Assembly: GCA_947581885.1 (NCBI GenBank)
Contig: CANPWF010000009.1
Span: 1 to 20,339 of the forward strand
Direction of reading: 5' to 3'
Length of the DNA: 20,339 bases
From: an uncultured Clostridia bacterium
Lineage (GTDB): Bacteria > Bacillota > Clostridia > Christensenellales > Borkfalkiaceae
Part shown: piece after piece, positions 9,649-16,898 of the stretch
Layout: every line of letters begins with the position of its first letter
How positions within the stretch are numbered: the stretch's first letter is position 1
Program-made: the position numbers and the translations under genes
Notes under the pieces: model-generated
The model's database searches: none
Seen by the model: only the letters and a program-made list of their open reading frames with translations
What the model was told of the DNA's origin: nothing

Positions 9649-9677
9649 AGGACTTCGACGTGATGCCGCCTCCTCAT
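9645..9677 (-). CDS. Short upstream ORF at the very 5' end of the met leader (10 aa)
   Basis: The ORF reads MRRRHHVEVL and ends in ATGA shared with the next leader ORF. Its ATG is 12 bases past the -10 box, so only about five bases of 5' UTR would precede it and it would be read, if at all, as a nearly leaderless start. The AGGAGG inside it may instead be a ribosome-binding sequence. Translation is uncertain. Confidence 0.3.
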   Translation of the reverse strand: MRRRHHVEVL

Positions 9678-9689
9678 GTTGATGATTTT

Positions 9690-9718
9690 ATTGTACCGAT
9701 CTACTTTCCCGTTGTCAA
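9690..9718 (-). promoter_or_regulatory. metNIQ promoter
   Basis: Consensus TTGACA (9718-9713), a 17-base spacer and TACAAT (9695-9690) on the minus strand. The predicted start of transcription is near 9683. Confidence 0.85.
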
Positions 9719-9771
9719 GTAATTTTCGCATATTTTTCCGATGTTTTGCGGGAATTTTTTCCAACATTTCC

Positions 9772-9799
9772 ATAACAAATGTTATATAACATACGTTAT
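9772..9799. repeat. Two abutting 14-base palindromes, possible operator
   Basis: ATAACAAATGTTAT (9772-9785) is followed directly by ATAACATACGTTAT (9786-9799). Each is ATAAC-N4-GTTAT. A further AACATTT (9763-9769) can pair with AAATGTT (9777-9783). They lie about 54 bases upstream of the met -35 box, in an AT-rich gap. A dimeric regulator is the simplest reading; I do not recognise the regulator. Confidence 0.5.
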
Positions 9800-9815
9800 A
9801 TCCCTTTTCCACCAT

Positions 9816-9848
9816 AAAAAATCGCCCCGAGGCTTCCCCCGAGGCGAT
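9816..9848 (-). terminator. Terminator of the sugar operon
   Basis: Downstream of fucI, a 12-base stem with two G-U pairs (9837-9848 with 9821-9832), a four-base loop and a run of five to six T on the minus strand. Confidence 0.88.
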
Positions 9849-9859
9849 CGGATACAGTC

Positions 9860-11632
9860 TTATTTTCCCTTTCCGTACAGCGGGCCGTAGGCGGCGCAGG
9901 CACGGAAGTCCTGCCCTTCCTTATCCTGCCCGAAGGCGTTCCATGCAGCGGGACGGAAGATCTCCTCCTCCGCGACGTTGTGCATGCACACGGGGATACG
10001 GAGCACCGAACACAGGGTGATGAGGTCCGCGCCGACGTGCCCGTAGGTGATCGCGCCGTGATTGGCTCCCCAATTGTTCATCACGTCGTACGCGCTCTTG
10101 AACGCACCCTTCCCCGTGAGGCGCGGGGCGAACCAAGTGCAGGGCCAGGTGTAGTCCGTGCGCTTCCAGAGTGCGTCCGAAATTTCCTCGGGAAGATGAA
10201 GCGTCCAGCCCTCGGCGATCTGCATGACGGGGCCGAGCCCCTTCACAAGGTTGAGCCGCATCATGGTGGCGGGCATCTCGGCGCGTGTGACGAAGCGGGA
10301 GGAATATCCGCCGCCGCGGAAGGAACCGAGGTCGGCATACGGCCAAGAGACTTCCTTCATGATCGCTTCGATATCCTTTTCGGTGACTTCCCACCAACGT
10401 TTGATCTCGCCCGCGGCACCGCAAGCGTCCACACAGCACGCCCCCGAGTTGATGAGGTGGATAAAGCCGCCCGCGTCCTTCGCTTTCCCTTCGAGGGACC
10501 ACCCCGTCACCCGCTTCACCGCCTCTTCCGACCAATAGGTGCGCACGTCTGCAAACATCTGCGGACGGTGGGTGAGAAGTTTCCCCAGTAGCATGGAGAC
10601 GGCATTGAGCGTATCGTTCTCCGTCGCGAGGATATACGGCTCGCGTGCGCCGTTCCAATCGAAGGAAGAATTGAGGATGCTCTCGGGGAAATCGCAGTTG
10701 GGATAATGATCGGTCCACTGCCGCTGACCTTGGAAGCCCGCGGCGATGGCGTTGTGCCCGCACGCCTCTTCCTCCCACCCTTTGAGAGCGGGGTTGCCGT
10801 TCATGAGGTCCTTCACGATGCAGTACATCTTCACCGTGAATTCCCAATCGCGCTCCTTTTGCTTCTCGGACTTTTGAAATTCCTTGGGGTTCTTATCGAA
10901 GTCGGGGCGGCAATATTTCTTCACCCATTTGAGCCCCCGCTCGTATTCGGCGGCATCGTAGATGCCCTCCTCCATGCGGCGGATGATCTCCACTTCGTCC
11001 ACGCTCTCGACGCGCATTCCGAGATATTCCTCGAAAAATTCATGGCTGATGATGGAACCCCCGATCCCCATGCACATCGAGCCGATCTGCAAATAGCTCT
11101 TCCCGCGCATGGTCGCCGCGGCGACGGCGGCACGGGCGAAACGCAAGATCTTCTCGCGGACATCCGCGGGGATCTCCTTCTCGCCCATATCCTGCACGTC
11201 ATGGCCGTAGATACCGAAGGCGGGAAGCCCCTTCTGCGCGTGCGTCGCGAGGACGCTCGCAAGGTACACCGCGCCCGGACGTTCGGTGCCGTTGAAGCCC
11301 CACACCGCCTTTACGGTGAGAGGGTCCATATCCATGGTCTCCGCGCCGTAGCACCAGCACGGGGTGACGGTGAGGGTGATATCCACCCCTTCCCGCCTGA
11401 AAAGATCGGCACATGCCGCCGCCTCCGCCACGCCGCCGATCGTCGAATTTGCGATGACGACGCGCACGGGCGTACCGTCCGAGTAGCGGATATTCTCTTC
11501 CAACAGCCGTTTGGCGGCGTGCGCCATGCCCATGGTCTGTTCTTCGAGCGTCTCGCGCACCTTGACTTTCCCCCGCCGTCCGTCGATGGTCGGGCGGATG
11601 CCGATCGCGGGGTATGCCCCGATATACCTCAT
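9860..11632 (-). CDS. fucI: L-fucose isomerase
   Basis: FucI interconverts L-fucose and L-fuculose in the cytoplasm and often also accepts D-arabinose. The 590-residue protein matches the length and sequence pattern of the E. coli enzyme from end to end, for example PAIGIRPTIDGRR, TVTPCWCYGAETMDMDP, WGFNGTERPGAVYLA and NSSFDWNGAREPY. The metal and catalytic residues are present: E338 in ATENDTLN, D362 in FADVRTYW and H525 in NWGANHG. GGAGG lies six bases before the ATG. It is the last gene of the cluster, 21 bases after the GH4 gene. No fuculokinase or fuculose-phosphate aldolase is in the window, so the next steps must be encoded elsewhere or the true substrate may differ. Confidence 0.95.
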   Translation of the reverse strand: MRYIGAYPAIGIRPTIDGRRGKVKVRETLEEQTMGMAHAAKRLLEENIRYSDGTPVRVVIANSTIGGVAEAAACADLFRREGVDITLTVTPCWCYGAETMDMDPLTVKAVWGFNGTERPGAVYLASVLATHAQKGLPAFGIYGHDVQDMGEKEIPADVREKILRFARAAVAAATMRGKSYLQIGSMCMGIGGSIISHEFFEEYLGMRVESVDEVEIIRRMEEGIYDAAEYERGLKWVKKYCRPDFDKNPKEFQKSEKQKERDWEFTVKMYCIVKDLMNGNPALKGWEEEACGHNAIAAGFQGQRQWTDHYPNCDFPESILNSSFDWNGAREPYILATENDTLNAVSMLLGKLLTHRPQMFADVRTYWSEEAVKRVTGWSLEGKAKDAGGFIHLINSGACCVDACGAAGEIKRWWEVTEKDIEAIMKEVSWPYADLGSFRGGGYSSRFVTRAEMPATMMRLNLVKGLGPVMQIAEGWTLHLPEEISDALWKRTDYTWPCTWFAPRLTGKGAFKSAYDVMNNWGANHGAITYGHVGADLITLCSVLRIPVCMHNVAEEEIFRPAAWNAFGQDKEGQDFRACAAYGPLYGKGK

Positions 11633-11653
11633 ATTTTTCCTCCTGAAAACCGC

Positions 11654-12964
11654 TCAATGGAAAGCGGGAAGCCAGCTTCCGTGCGCTTCGATGAGTGCGT
11701 CGCACATATCCTTGATCTCGTCCATGGTGAGTTCGGCGGCGGTGTGCGGATCGAGATATGCCGCCATGTAGATATTTTCCTTCTTCTTGGAACGGTACGC
11801 CTCGATCGTCATGAGCTGAACGTTGATATTCGTGCGGTTGAGGGCGGCGCATTGCTCGGGGAGATTTCCCACCCTCGTGGGCGTAACCCCCCTTCCGTCG
11901 ACGAGGCAGGTGACTTCGACGCACGCCTCTTCGGGCAAGTTCCCGATGAGGTGCCCCGTGTTCAATACATTCGCGTTGATACGGCAGGGCGAATTGTTCA
12001 GAACGGCGGCGATGATGCGGGAAGCGTATTCGCGGCTCCTCACGTGCTCGATCTCCGCGTTGTGAACGAGCCCGTCCCGCATCTTCTCCCAATCGGCGAT
12101 CTGCTTTACACAGCGGCGGGGATATTCGTCGAGCGGGATATGGAACCTTTCGATGAGCTCGGGATTTCTCGCCTTGATGAAATAGGGCATATATTCCGAA
12201 TTGTGTTCGCTCGATTCGGTGACGTAATACCCGAAGCGGCGCATGATCTCGAGGCGGACGCGGTCCCACTTGGTGCTCTCCGCATATTCGGGAAGAAGGG
12301 CGCGTCGTTTGATCTCGGGATAGAGGTCGTTCCCCTCCCGATCCTTCACTTCGAGGAGCCATGCCTGATGGTTGATGCCCGCGATGCGGAAGCGAACGTC
12401 CTCCGCTCCGTCCATGCCGAGTTCGCGCATGAGGTCGGGAACGCACACCTGCACGCTATGGCAGAGCCCGATCGTTTTCACCCCCGTGTACCGTTGCAAA
12501 TATCCCGTGAGCATCGCCATGGGGTTAACATAATTCAGGAAGAGCGCGTTGGGGCAGACTTCCTCGATATCGCGGGCGAAATCGTCCAACACGGGAAGGG
12601 TGCGCAGGGCGCGGAAGATCCCCCCGATGCCGAGCGTATCGCCGATCGTCTGGCGCAGACCGAACTTCTTGGGGACCTCGAAGTCGGTCACCGTGCAGGG
12701 TTCGTACCCGCCGACCTGAATGGCATTGACGACGAAATCCGCCCCGCGCAGGCTCTCCTTTCTATCCGCATAGGCGCGAACGGTCGCTTTCCCGCCGTAC
12801 TTCTTGTTGATGTGCTCGATCATGAGGCGGGATTCTTCCAATCGCTTGGGGTCGATATCGTGCAGAGCGACTTCGAAGGGCCCGATCTCGGGTGCGAGGA
12901 TGCAGTCGCCGACGACGTTCTTCGCGAAGATGGTGCTGCCGGCTCCCAAAAATGTGAGTTTCAT
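11654..12964 (-). CDS. melA: GH4 alpha-galactosidase (MelA-like)
   Basis: This GH4 enzyme would hydrolyse alpha-galactosides inside the cell with NAD+ and Mn2+ through the redox mechanism of the family. The 436-residue protein has the dinucleotide fold GAGST (7-11), a central NYVNPMA (144-150), the metal ligands C168 and H169 in CHSVQ and H199 in INHQ, and closely follows E. coli MelA, for instance GGYEPCTVTDFEV, YVTESSEHNSEY and MDPHTAAELTMDEI. AAGGAAGG lies about eight bases before the ATG. It follows the GH37-like gene by 13 bases, so the three catabolic genes are one operon. Alpha-galactosidase is the closest match, but GH4 specificity (alpha-glucosidase, glucuronidase) can vary. Confidence 0.88.
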   Translation of the reverse strand: MKLTFLGAGSTIFAKNVVGDCILAPEIGPFEVALHDIDPKRLEESRLMIEHINKKYGGKATVRAYADRKESLRGADFVVNAIQVGGYEPCTVTDFEVPKKFGLRQTIGDTLGIGGIFRALRTLPVLDDFARDIEEVCPNALFLNYVNPMAMLTGYLQRYTGVKTIGLCHSVQVCVPDLMRELGMDGAEDVRFRIAGINHQAWLLEVKDREGNDLYPEIKRRALLPEYAESTKWDRVRLEIMRRFGYYVTESSEHNSEYMPYFIKARNPELIERFHIPLDEYPRRCVKQIADWEKMRDGLVHNAEIEHVRSREYASRIIAAVLNNSPCRINANVLNTGHLIGNLPEEACVEVTCLVDGRGVTPTRVGNLPEQCAALNRTNINVQLMTIEAYRSKKKENIYMAAYLDPHTAAELTMDEIKDMCDALIEAHGSWLPAFH

Positions 12965-12977
12965 AATTTTACCTTCC

Positions 12978-14195
12978 TTAAAGATTCGGATACAGTGTTT
13001 GAAGATAGCGATATACGCCCGCCGTCCACCCCATCATGGGAACGGCATCGTATTCAAGGGGGGTCGCCTTTTCGCCCGTGACCGCGTCGTACTTCTCCCA
13101 AAGGGTGCCCGTCCGCCCGAATTCCCGTTCGAGGGTCGAAAGATACTTCTTTGCGACGCGGCGAGCGTCCTCGTGAAGCCCCACCGCGCGGGCGGCGAGC
13201 ACGGCGAAACAGACGTTGGAGGGCCAAAGATAGGGGAAATCCCATTGCAGTCCGCTCACGAAGCCCCTGTTTTCGCAGGCGGCGATCCCATGTTCGAATT
13301 CGAGCTTTTCAAGCGTCCTCTTCACGGGGGCAACATCTTTCGAAATGCCGTTCGCAAACGGGTAGAAGGAAGCGGCGGAGAGGACGGAGCCCCGTTTCCC
13401 GCCGACATAGTCGTAATCGTAGAAAACGCCCTCTTCGTCCTTCATAAACGAGTGCATGAGGCGGGCACGCTCTTCCGCCTTACGAAGAAGTTTCTCCCCC
13501 TCCTCTTCCCGATGAAGGGCGAAAAGCATCTCCGCCGCCTTCCTCTCCGCGTCGTACAGAATGGAATTGAGGTCGACGGGGGCGAAATCGAGGACGGCGT
13601 AGGGCATCCGCTCGGTATCGAAACGGGGGCAGAAATCCCACCCGCTCTCCGCTCCCGCGAGCAAATTTTCGCACAGGAGAAGTCTGTCGTACTTCGTCTG
13701 TCCCGTCAGTTGCACGCGGCCGACGTAGTAATCGTAGCTCTCTTCAAGATACACCCGCGTGGAGCAGTGCTTATAGCGGTTGAGCCCGCACGGAGTCATG
13801 CGGTCGCATTCGAAGAATCTGAGTTCGGCAAGAATGGCGGGAAGATATTTTGCGGGGATACGGTCCTCCCCCGTATACTTCCAAAGGTCGTAAACGCCGC
13901 GGGTGAAGAAGGGCGGCTGGCTATCCTTGATGAGGCTGTCCGCATTGGGCATATAGCCGAGCACGCCGATGAGATAGGCGATATTATCGAGGTTGTTTTC
14001 GGCCTGCTCTTCGTATCCGTCCGCGAGGAGTCCGAGGTTGGTGAAGTAGGTATCCCAATAGTAGAACCGTGCAAAGCCCGCCGTCCGATAGGGCACGGTG
14101 AAGGGCTTGGGGAGAGGGATAAATCCCCCCTCCGCTTCGTTCGGAGCGAGGACGGTATCCTTCCAATGCGCTCGGATATGCTCTTCGAGGGTCAT
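12978..14195 (-). CDS. GH37/trehalase-like glycoside hydrolase
   Basis: The 405-residue protein has the (alpha/alpha)6-barrel features of the trehalase-like clan. It shows FYYWDTYF (44-51) and LQWDFPYLWPSN (316-327), the second close to the trehalase signature. Probable catalytic residues are D187 in ESGWDFC and E367 in LWEKYD, at the positions of the acid and base of E. coli trehalase. The first signature is altered: the usual GGRFxE before YYWD reads TAGFARF, and the protein is shorter than typical trehalases, so the substrate need not be trehalose. There is no signal peptide, which points to a cytoplasmic enzyme. I start at 14195 with GGGAGG seven bases upstream; a longer ORF from 14312 overlaps the promoter. 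It opens the catabolic operon. Confidence 0.82.
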   Translation of the reverse strand: MTLEEHIRAHWKDTVLAPNEAEGGFIPLPKPFTVPYRTAGFARFYYWDTYFTNLGLLADGYEEQAENNLDNIAYLIGVLGYMPNADSLIKDSQPPFFTRGVYDLWKYTGEDRIPAKYLPAILAELRFFECDRMTPCGLNRYKHCSTRVYLEESYDYYVGRVQLTGQTKYDRLLLCENLLAGAESGWDFCPRFDTERMPYAVLDFAPVDLNSILYDAERKAAEMLFALHREEEGEKLLRKAEERARLMHSFMKDEEGVFYDYDYVGGKRGSVLSAASFYPFANGISKDVAPVKRTLEKLEFEHGIAACENRGFVSGLQWDFPYLWPSNVCFAVLAARAVGLHEDARRVAKKYLSTLEREFGRTGTLWEKYDAVTGEKATPLEYDAVPMMGWTAGVYRYLQTLYPNL

Positions 14196-14215
14196 TTCCC
14201 TTCCTCCCAAGCAAA

Positions 14216-14221
14216 AGTATA
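14216..14221 (-). promoter_or_regulatory. Extended -10 promoter before the sugar operon
   Basis: On the minus strand TATACT is preceded by TGC, an extended -10 box, with no good -35 box. A weak -35 fits a promoter that needs an activator, as expected of an AraC-family target. The inverted arms GCCGAAA (14232-14238) and TTTCGGC (14281-14287) lie just upstream. Transcription would start near 14209. Confidence 0.55.
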
Positions 14222-14308
14222 GCATAGCTTCGCCGAAAAGAAAAGCAGTTAACGGCACAATTTTTATCGTTTTTTTCTCCTTTCGGCCACAAATCGGGAA
14301 GGGGGCGT

Positions 14309-15169
14309 TCACCCCTTTTTATAGCACTTCCGATAGCCGAGCGGGGTGAAGAGATATCGCTTCTTGAACGCCTTGCAAAAGTGCGGCGTATCGGTATAGC
14401 CGACCTTCGCCGCGATCTCGAGGACGCTTAAATCGGTCATGAGCAGAAGGGAGGCGGCGGCGTTCAGGCGGGTGGAGTGAAGATAGTCGATCACCGAGAT
14501 GCCGAGCACTTCCTTGAAGAGTTTATACAGGTTGGAGCGGTGCATGCAGACATGGTCGGCAACGTCCGTCACCCGAATGGGCGAGGCGTAGTTCGCCTTG
14601 ATATAGTCGAGAGCGGTGTCGAGTGCACGCTGTTTTTCGTCCGACGCTTGCCCTTCGTCCGCCGCGTCCGAGATGAGTTCGGAGAAGATGAGATACAGCA
14701 GTCCTATGATCTTGTACCCCCCCCCTTCGTTGGGCATCTTGACGGCATACAGCTCGCGCAACCGTTTTTTGAGTGCGTCGAAATCACGCGGTTTGCAGAT
14801 GTACCCGTCCGTCCAACGCACCGAATCCACCAGCGTTTTGGCGCGGCTCCCGTGAAAGGCGACGAAATAGTACTCCCACGGGTCGGTCTCGTCCGCCTTG
14901 TAGAAGGTCGTCTCGCCCGGTTTGATGAGGAACCCCTGCCCCGCGCCGAGGGAATACTCCTTCCCGTTCACGCGGTAGATCCCCTTCCCGCTCACGACGA
15001 AATGCAGGAGGAAATAGTCGCGCACGTCGGGACCCCAAAAGCCGCTCGGGGCACAGATGTGCTTGCCGTAGTGGTAGATGGAGAGCTCGTTGTTGCGGTG
15101 TTCTTGCGGATAAAAGAGCTCCAAATTCTTATGGTGGTTGAGGTCGATGTTGTTGTTGATGACTTTCAT
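14309..15169 (-). CDS. AraC-family transcriptional regulator
   Basis: The 286-residue protein has an N-terminal cupin-like sensor domain (about 30-110, with GFLIKPGETTFYKAD) and a C-terminal double helix-turn-helix DNA-binding domain (about 185-283), including TDVADHVCMHRSNLYKLFKE and the AraC signature region AAKVGYTDTPHFCKAFKK. It probably activates the glycosidase and fucI genes downstream when a sugar is present. I start at ATG 15169: an ATG at 15217 lies directly after the -10 box, before the predicted transcript start. The ribosome site is poor (GGCGGG). A G9 tract encodes G149-G151. No terminator separates it from the GH37-like gene, so read-through is possible. Confidence 0.87.
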   Translation of the reverse strand: MKVINNNIDLNHHKNLELFYPQEHRNNELSIYHYGKHICAPSGFWGPDVRDYFLLHFVVSGKGIYRVNGKEYSLGAGQGFLIKPGETTFYKADETDPWEYYFVAFHGSRAKTLVDSVRWTDGYICKPRDFDALKKRLRELYAVKMPNEGGGYKIIGLLYLIFSELISDAADEGQASDEKQRALDTALDYIKANYASPIRVTDVADHVCMHRSNLYKLFKEVLGISVIDYLHSTRLNAAASLLLMTDLSVLEIAAKVGYTDTPHFCKAFKKRYLFTPLGYRKCYKKG

Positions 15170-15217
15170 GGCATTTGCCCGCCGAAAAATTTCGCTTTCG
15201 GGCGACTCCTTACCCAT

Positions 15218-15246
15218 ATTTTACCCCGTGCGAAACAAAAATGCAA
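15218..15246 (-). promoter_or_regulatory. Promoter of the AraC regulator
   Basis: TTGCAT (15246-15241), a 17-base spacer and TAAAAT (15223-15218) on the minus strand. This position excludes the upstream ATG at 15217 as a start. Confidence 0.65.
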
Positions 15247-15259
15247 TGGCGCGTTGTAT

Positions 15260-15277
15260 CAAATGATTGTACATTTG
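15260..15277. promoter_or_regulatory. Inverted repeat upstream of the araC promoter
   Basis: CAAATG and CATTTG flank six bases, 13 bases upstream of the -35 box. It could be an autoregulatory site. The rest of the 326-base gap (15170-15495) holds the two divergent promoters; I see nothing else recognisable in 15278-15456. Confidence 0.3.
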
Positions 15278-15456
15278 TTGTCGGTTTGCGGAAAAAAGAC
15301 ATCGGGATAGCGGAAAGCGAACGTTTGAAACAATTCTCCCCCTTCTTCCCCCCTCTTCCGTCCCGAGAAATGTGAATTTTTGGCGAATGGGTCCCGCTTC
15401 AAATTTCCCATATCCGATGAAAAATCCGCAAACTTTTCAAAATGCCCGCGAAGATG

Positions 15457-15485
15457 TTGCTTTTTTGGGGGGAATGTGTTAAGAT
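15457..15485 (+). promoter_or_regulatory. Promoter of the membrane protein at 15496
   Basis: TTGCTT (15457-15462), a 17-base spacer and TAAGAT (15480-15485) with TGT before it. Only 10 bases separate the -10 box from the ATG, so the transcript would be almost leaderless. Confidence 0.5.
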
Positions 15486-15495
15486 AGTTGCAATC

Positions 15496-16827
15496 ATGAA
15501 GCAACGTCATTCCCCCGCCGACGCGCGGGAGACAACTTCATCCGAAGAAAAAGTCCCCGAAAAGGAGAACGTTTTCGGCGAGGAGAGCGAGGAAAAGACC
15601 CCTCATCGCCTGCAAACGCTCGAGCATGAGATCGAGGAGAAGAACCGTCACGACAACGAGAAGAAGCGGAGAAATTGGTGGATCAAGACGGTTTTGATGC
15701 TCATCCTCATCGCGGGGTCCGTCGCGATCATGTTCACCATGAGCAGTCTCCTCTCGTCCGAAGAGACGAAGGGCTTCTCCGAGATGATCCGCGGCATGGA
15801 TCCCCTCTACTTCCTCCTCTTTGTGGGGATCATCTTGCTCTATATGCTCGTCGAGAGCTCCAAATACGCCTACCTCATCCGCATTCAGACGGGGAAATGG
15901 CGCATTCGCGTTGCCATCAAGACGATGTATCTCGGGAAGTATTACGACGGCATCACGCCCTTCGGAACGGGCGGGCAACCTTTCCAGATCTACTATTTGC
16001 ACAAGAAGAAGATCCCCGCGGGCGTGGCGACCAACGTGCCCCTCTCGCGGTATATGATGAGTTCTATCGTGCACTGTTCGCTCGCCGCCGTCGCCCTCGT
16101 GCTCGCGGGGTGTTTGCACTTCCTCGACGGTCCCGACGGCAAGGCGATCATCATCATTACGTCTGTCTTCCTCTTCTTCAACATCGCCATTCCCATCGCG
16201 CTCATCTTCGTATCGGTGTTCCCGCGGATCGGGAAGAAGATCATCGTGTGGTTCGTGTGGGTGCTCAGCAAGATCCACCTCGTCAAGCACAAATATCCCA
16301 CGATGAAGAAGTACGTCTATGAGGTGGAACAGTACCGCCAATCCCTCAAAGCGGTGTTCAGAAGGTGGTGGACGATCTTCCCCTTCTTCTTTATCTGCGT
16401 CGCCGAAGTGGTGCTGTACGCCGCGATGCCCTTCTTTGCGACGCTCGCCATCTTGGGACCCGAGGTTTCAAGCGATTTGCCCGCGCTCCTCTTCCGCATG
16501 TGCTGTTTGACGCTCATCTCCTTCTATGCCGCGTCCCTCATGCCGACTCCCGGGAACAGCGGCGCGAGCGAGGCGATGACGACGCTCATCTTCCTCACCG
16601 TTTCGGGCATTCACAGCGTGCTCGGGTGGGTGGTGCTCCTTTGGAGATTTGCGAACTACTACATCTACATCCTCTCGGGGATCGGCATCAATATCTTCGA
16701 GATCGTAAGGAGCTATGTGCGCAACCGCAAACTCCTTCGGGGGAAAGAGGAAACGCCGACGCAAGAACCGCCTTCGGAAGAACCTCCTTCCAAAGAGAAC
16801 AGTGCGGAGGAAAAACCCGAAGAATAA
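15496..16827 (+). CDS. Lysylphosphatidylglycerol-synthase TM-domain (UPF0104-like) membrane protein
   Basis: The 443-residue protein belongs to the flippase-like family seen as the membrane half of MprF. It may move a lipid or glycolipid across the membrane, but the substrate is unknown. Residues 1-60 are charged (Glu/Lys-rich) and cytoplasmic. Membrane segments start with WWIKTVLMLILIAGSVAIMF (61-80) and continue in seven or eight helices to about 402. The family motifs are FGTGGQPFQ (156-164) and PTPGNSGASE (350-359). The C-terminal tail (411-443) is acidic and proline-rich. It has no lysyl-transferase domain, so it is not a complete MprF. ATG 15496 is chosen because no later Met precedes the first helix; the ribosome site is absent. 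A strong terminator follows. Confidence 0.83.
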   Translation: MKQRHSPADARETTSSEEKVPEKENVFGEESEEKTPHRLQTLEHEIEEKNRHDNEKKRRNWWIKTVLMLILIAGSVAIMFTMSSLLSSEETKGFSEMIRGMDPLYFLLFVGIILLYMLVESSKYAYLIRIQTGKWRIRVAIKTMYLGKYYDGITPFGTGGQPFQIYYLHKKKIPAGVATNVPLSRYMMSSIVHCSLAAVALVLAGCLHFLDGPDGKAIIIITSVFLFFNIAIPIALIFVSVFPRIGKKIIVWFVWVLSKIHLVKHKYPTMKKYVYEVEQYRQSLKAVFRRWWTIFPFFFICVAEVVLYAAMPFFATLAILGPEVSSDLPALLFRMCCLTLISFYAASLMPTPGNSGASEAMTTLIFLTVSGIHSVLGWVVLLWRFANYYIYILSGIGINIFEIVRSYVRNRKLLRGKEETPTQEPPSEEPPSKENSAEEKPEE

Positions 16828-16840
16828 CGGAAGATACAGC

Positions 16841-16880
16841 CGCACCGCGCCGCAAAATTTGCGGCGCGGTGCGTTTTTTT
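16841..16880 (+). terminator. Terminator after the membrane protein gene
   Basis: A 33-base palindrome with 16-base arms (16841-16856 and 16858-16873) around one base, followed by seven T. On the minus strand no T-run follows, so it terminates mainly the plus-strand gene. Confidence 0.92.
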
Positions 16881-16898
16881 GAACCCCATGTGTTGTTT

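Larger units (their letters stand above)
9523..9683 (-). promoter_or_regulatory. Candidate peptide-controlled transcription attenuator of metNIQ
   Basis: The leader of about 160 bases holds two short overlapping ORFs, a nested hairpin and a terminator. Segment A, CGGGCGGA (9609-9602), can pair with A', TCCGCCCG (9554-9547). Inside it, GGGTCTTTGCC (9594-9584) pairs with GGCAAAACCC (9570-9561) with one bulge. A' shares bases with the 5' arm of the terminator, so the two folds exclude each other. Met codons 8 and 10 of the second ORF lie just upstream of A, at a distance where a stalled ribosome would leave A free. Low charged tRNA-Met would then favour antitermination. I do not see S-box (SAM-I) or T-box sequence features here. 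The structure is seen; the regulation is inferred. Confidence 0.7.

Noticed and set aside
9523..9683. SAM-I (S-box), SAM-II/III or Met T-box riboswitch upstream of metN
   Set aside because: I found no S-box core, no T-box AGGGUGGNACCGCG-type element and no SMK-like pattern. The judgement is by eye only; an Infernal search would be decisive.
10706..13081. 791-codon open frame on the plus strand, antisense to fucI and the GH4 gene
   Set aside because: It mirrors two well-recognised genes, has no recognisable protein features and follows from GC-rich codon bias that removes antisense stops.
12804..14222. 472-codon plus-strand frame opposite the GH37-like gene
   Set aside because: Same shadow effect; the minus-strand protein has catalytic motifs and a ribosome site.
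14291..14325. Terminator between the AraC gene and the GH37-like gene
   Set aside because: A short AAGGGG/CCCCTT hairpin exists but no T-run follows it in the minus direction.
14312..15217. Longer starts for the AraC regulator (15217) and the GH37-like gene (14312)
   Set aside because: Position 15217 directly follows the -10 box, and 14312 lies upstream of the predicted operon promoter; both lack good ribosome sites.
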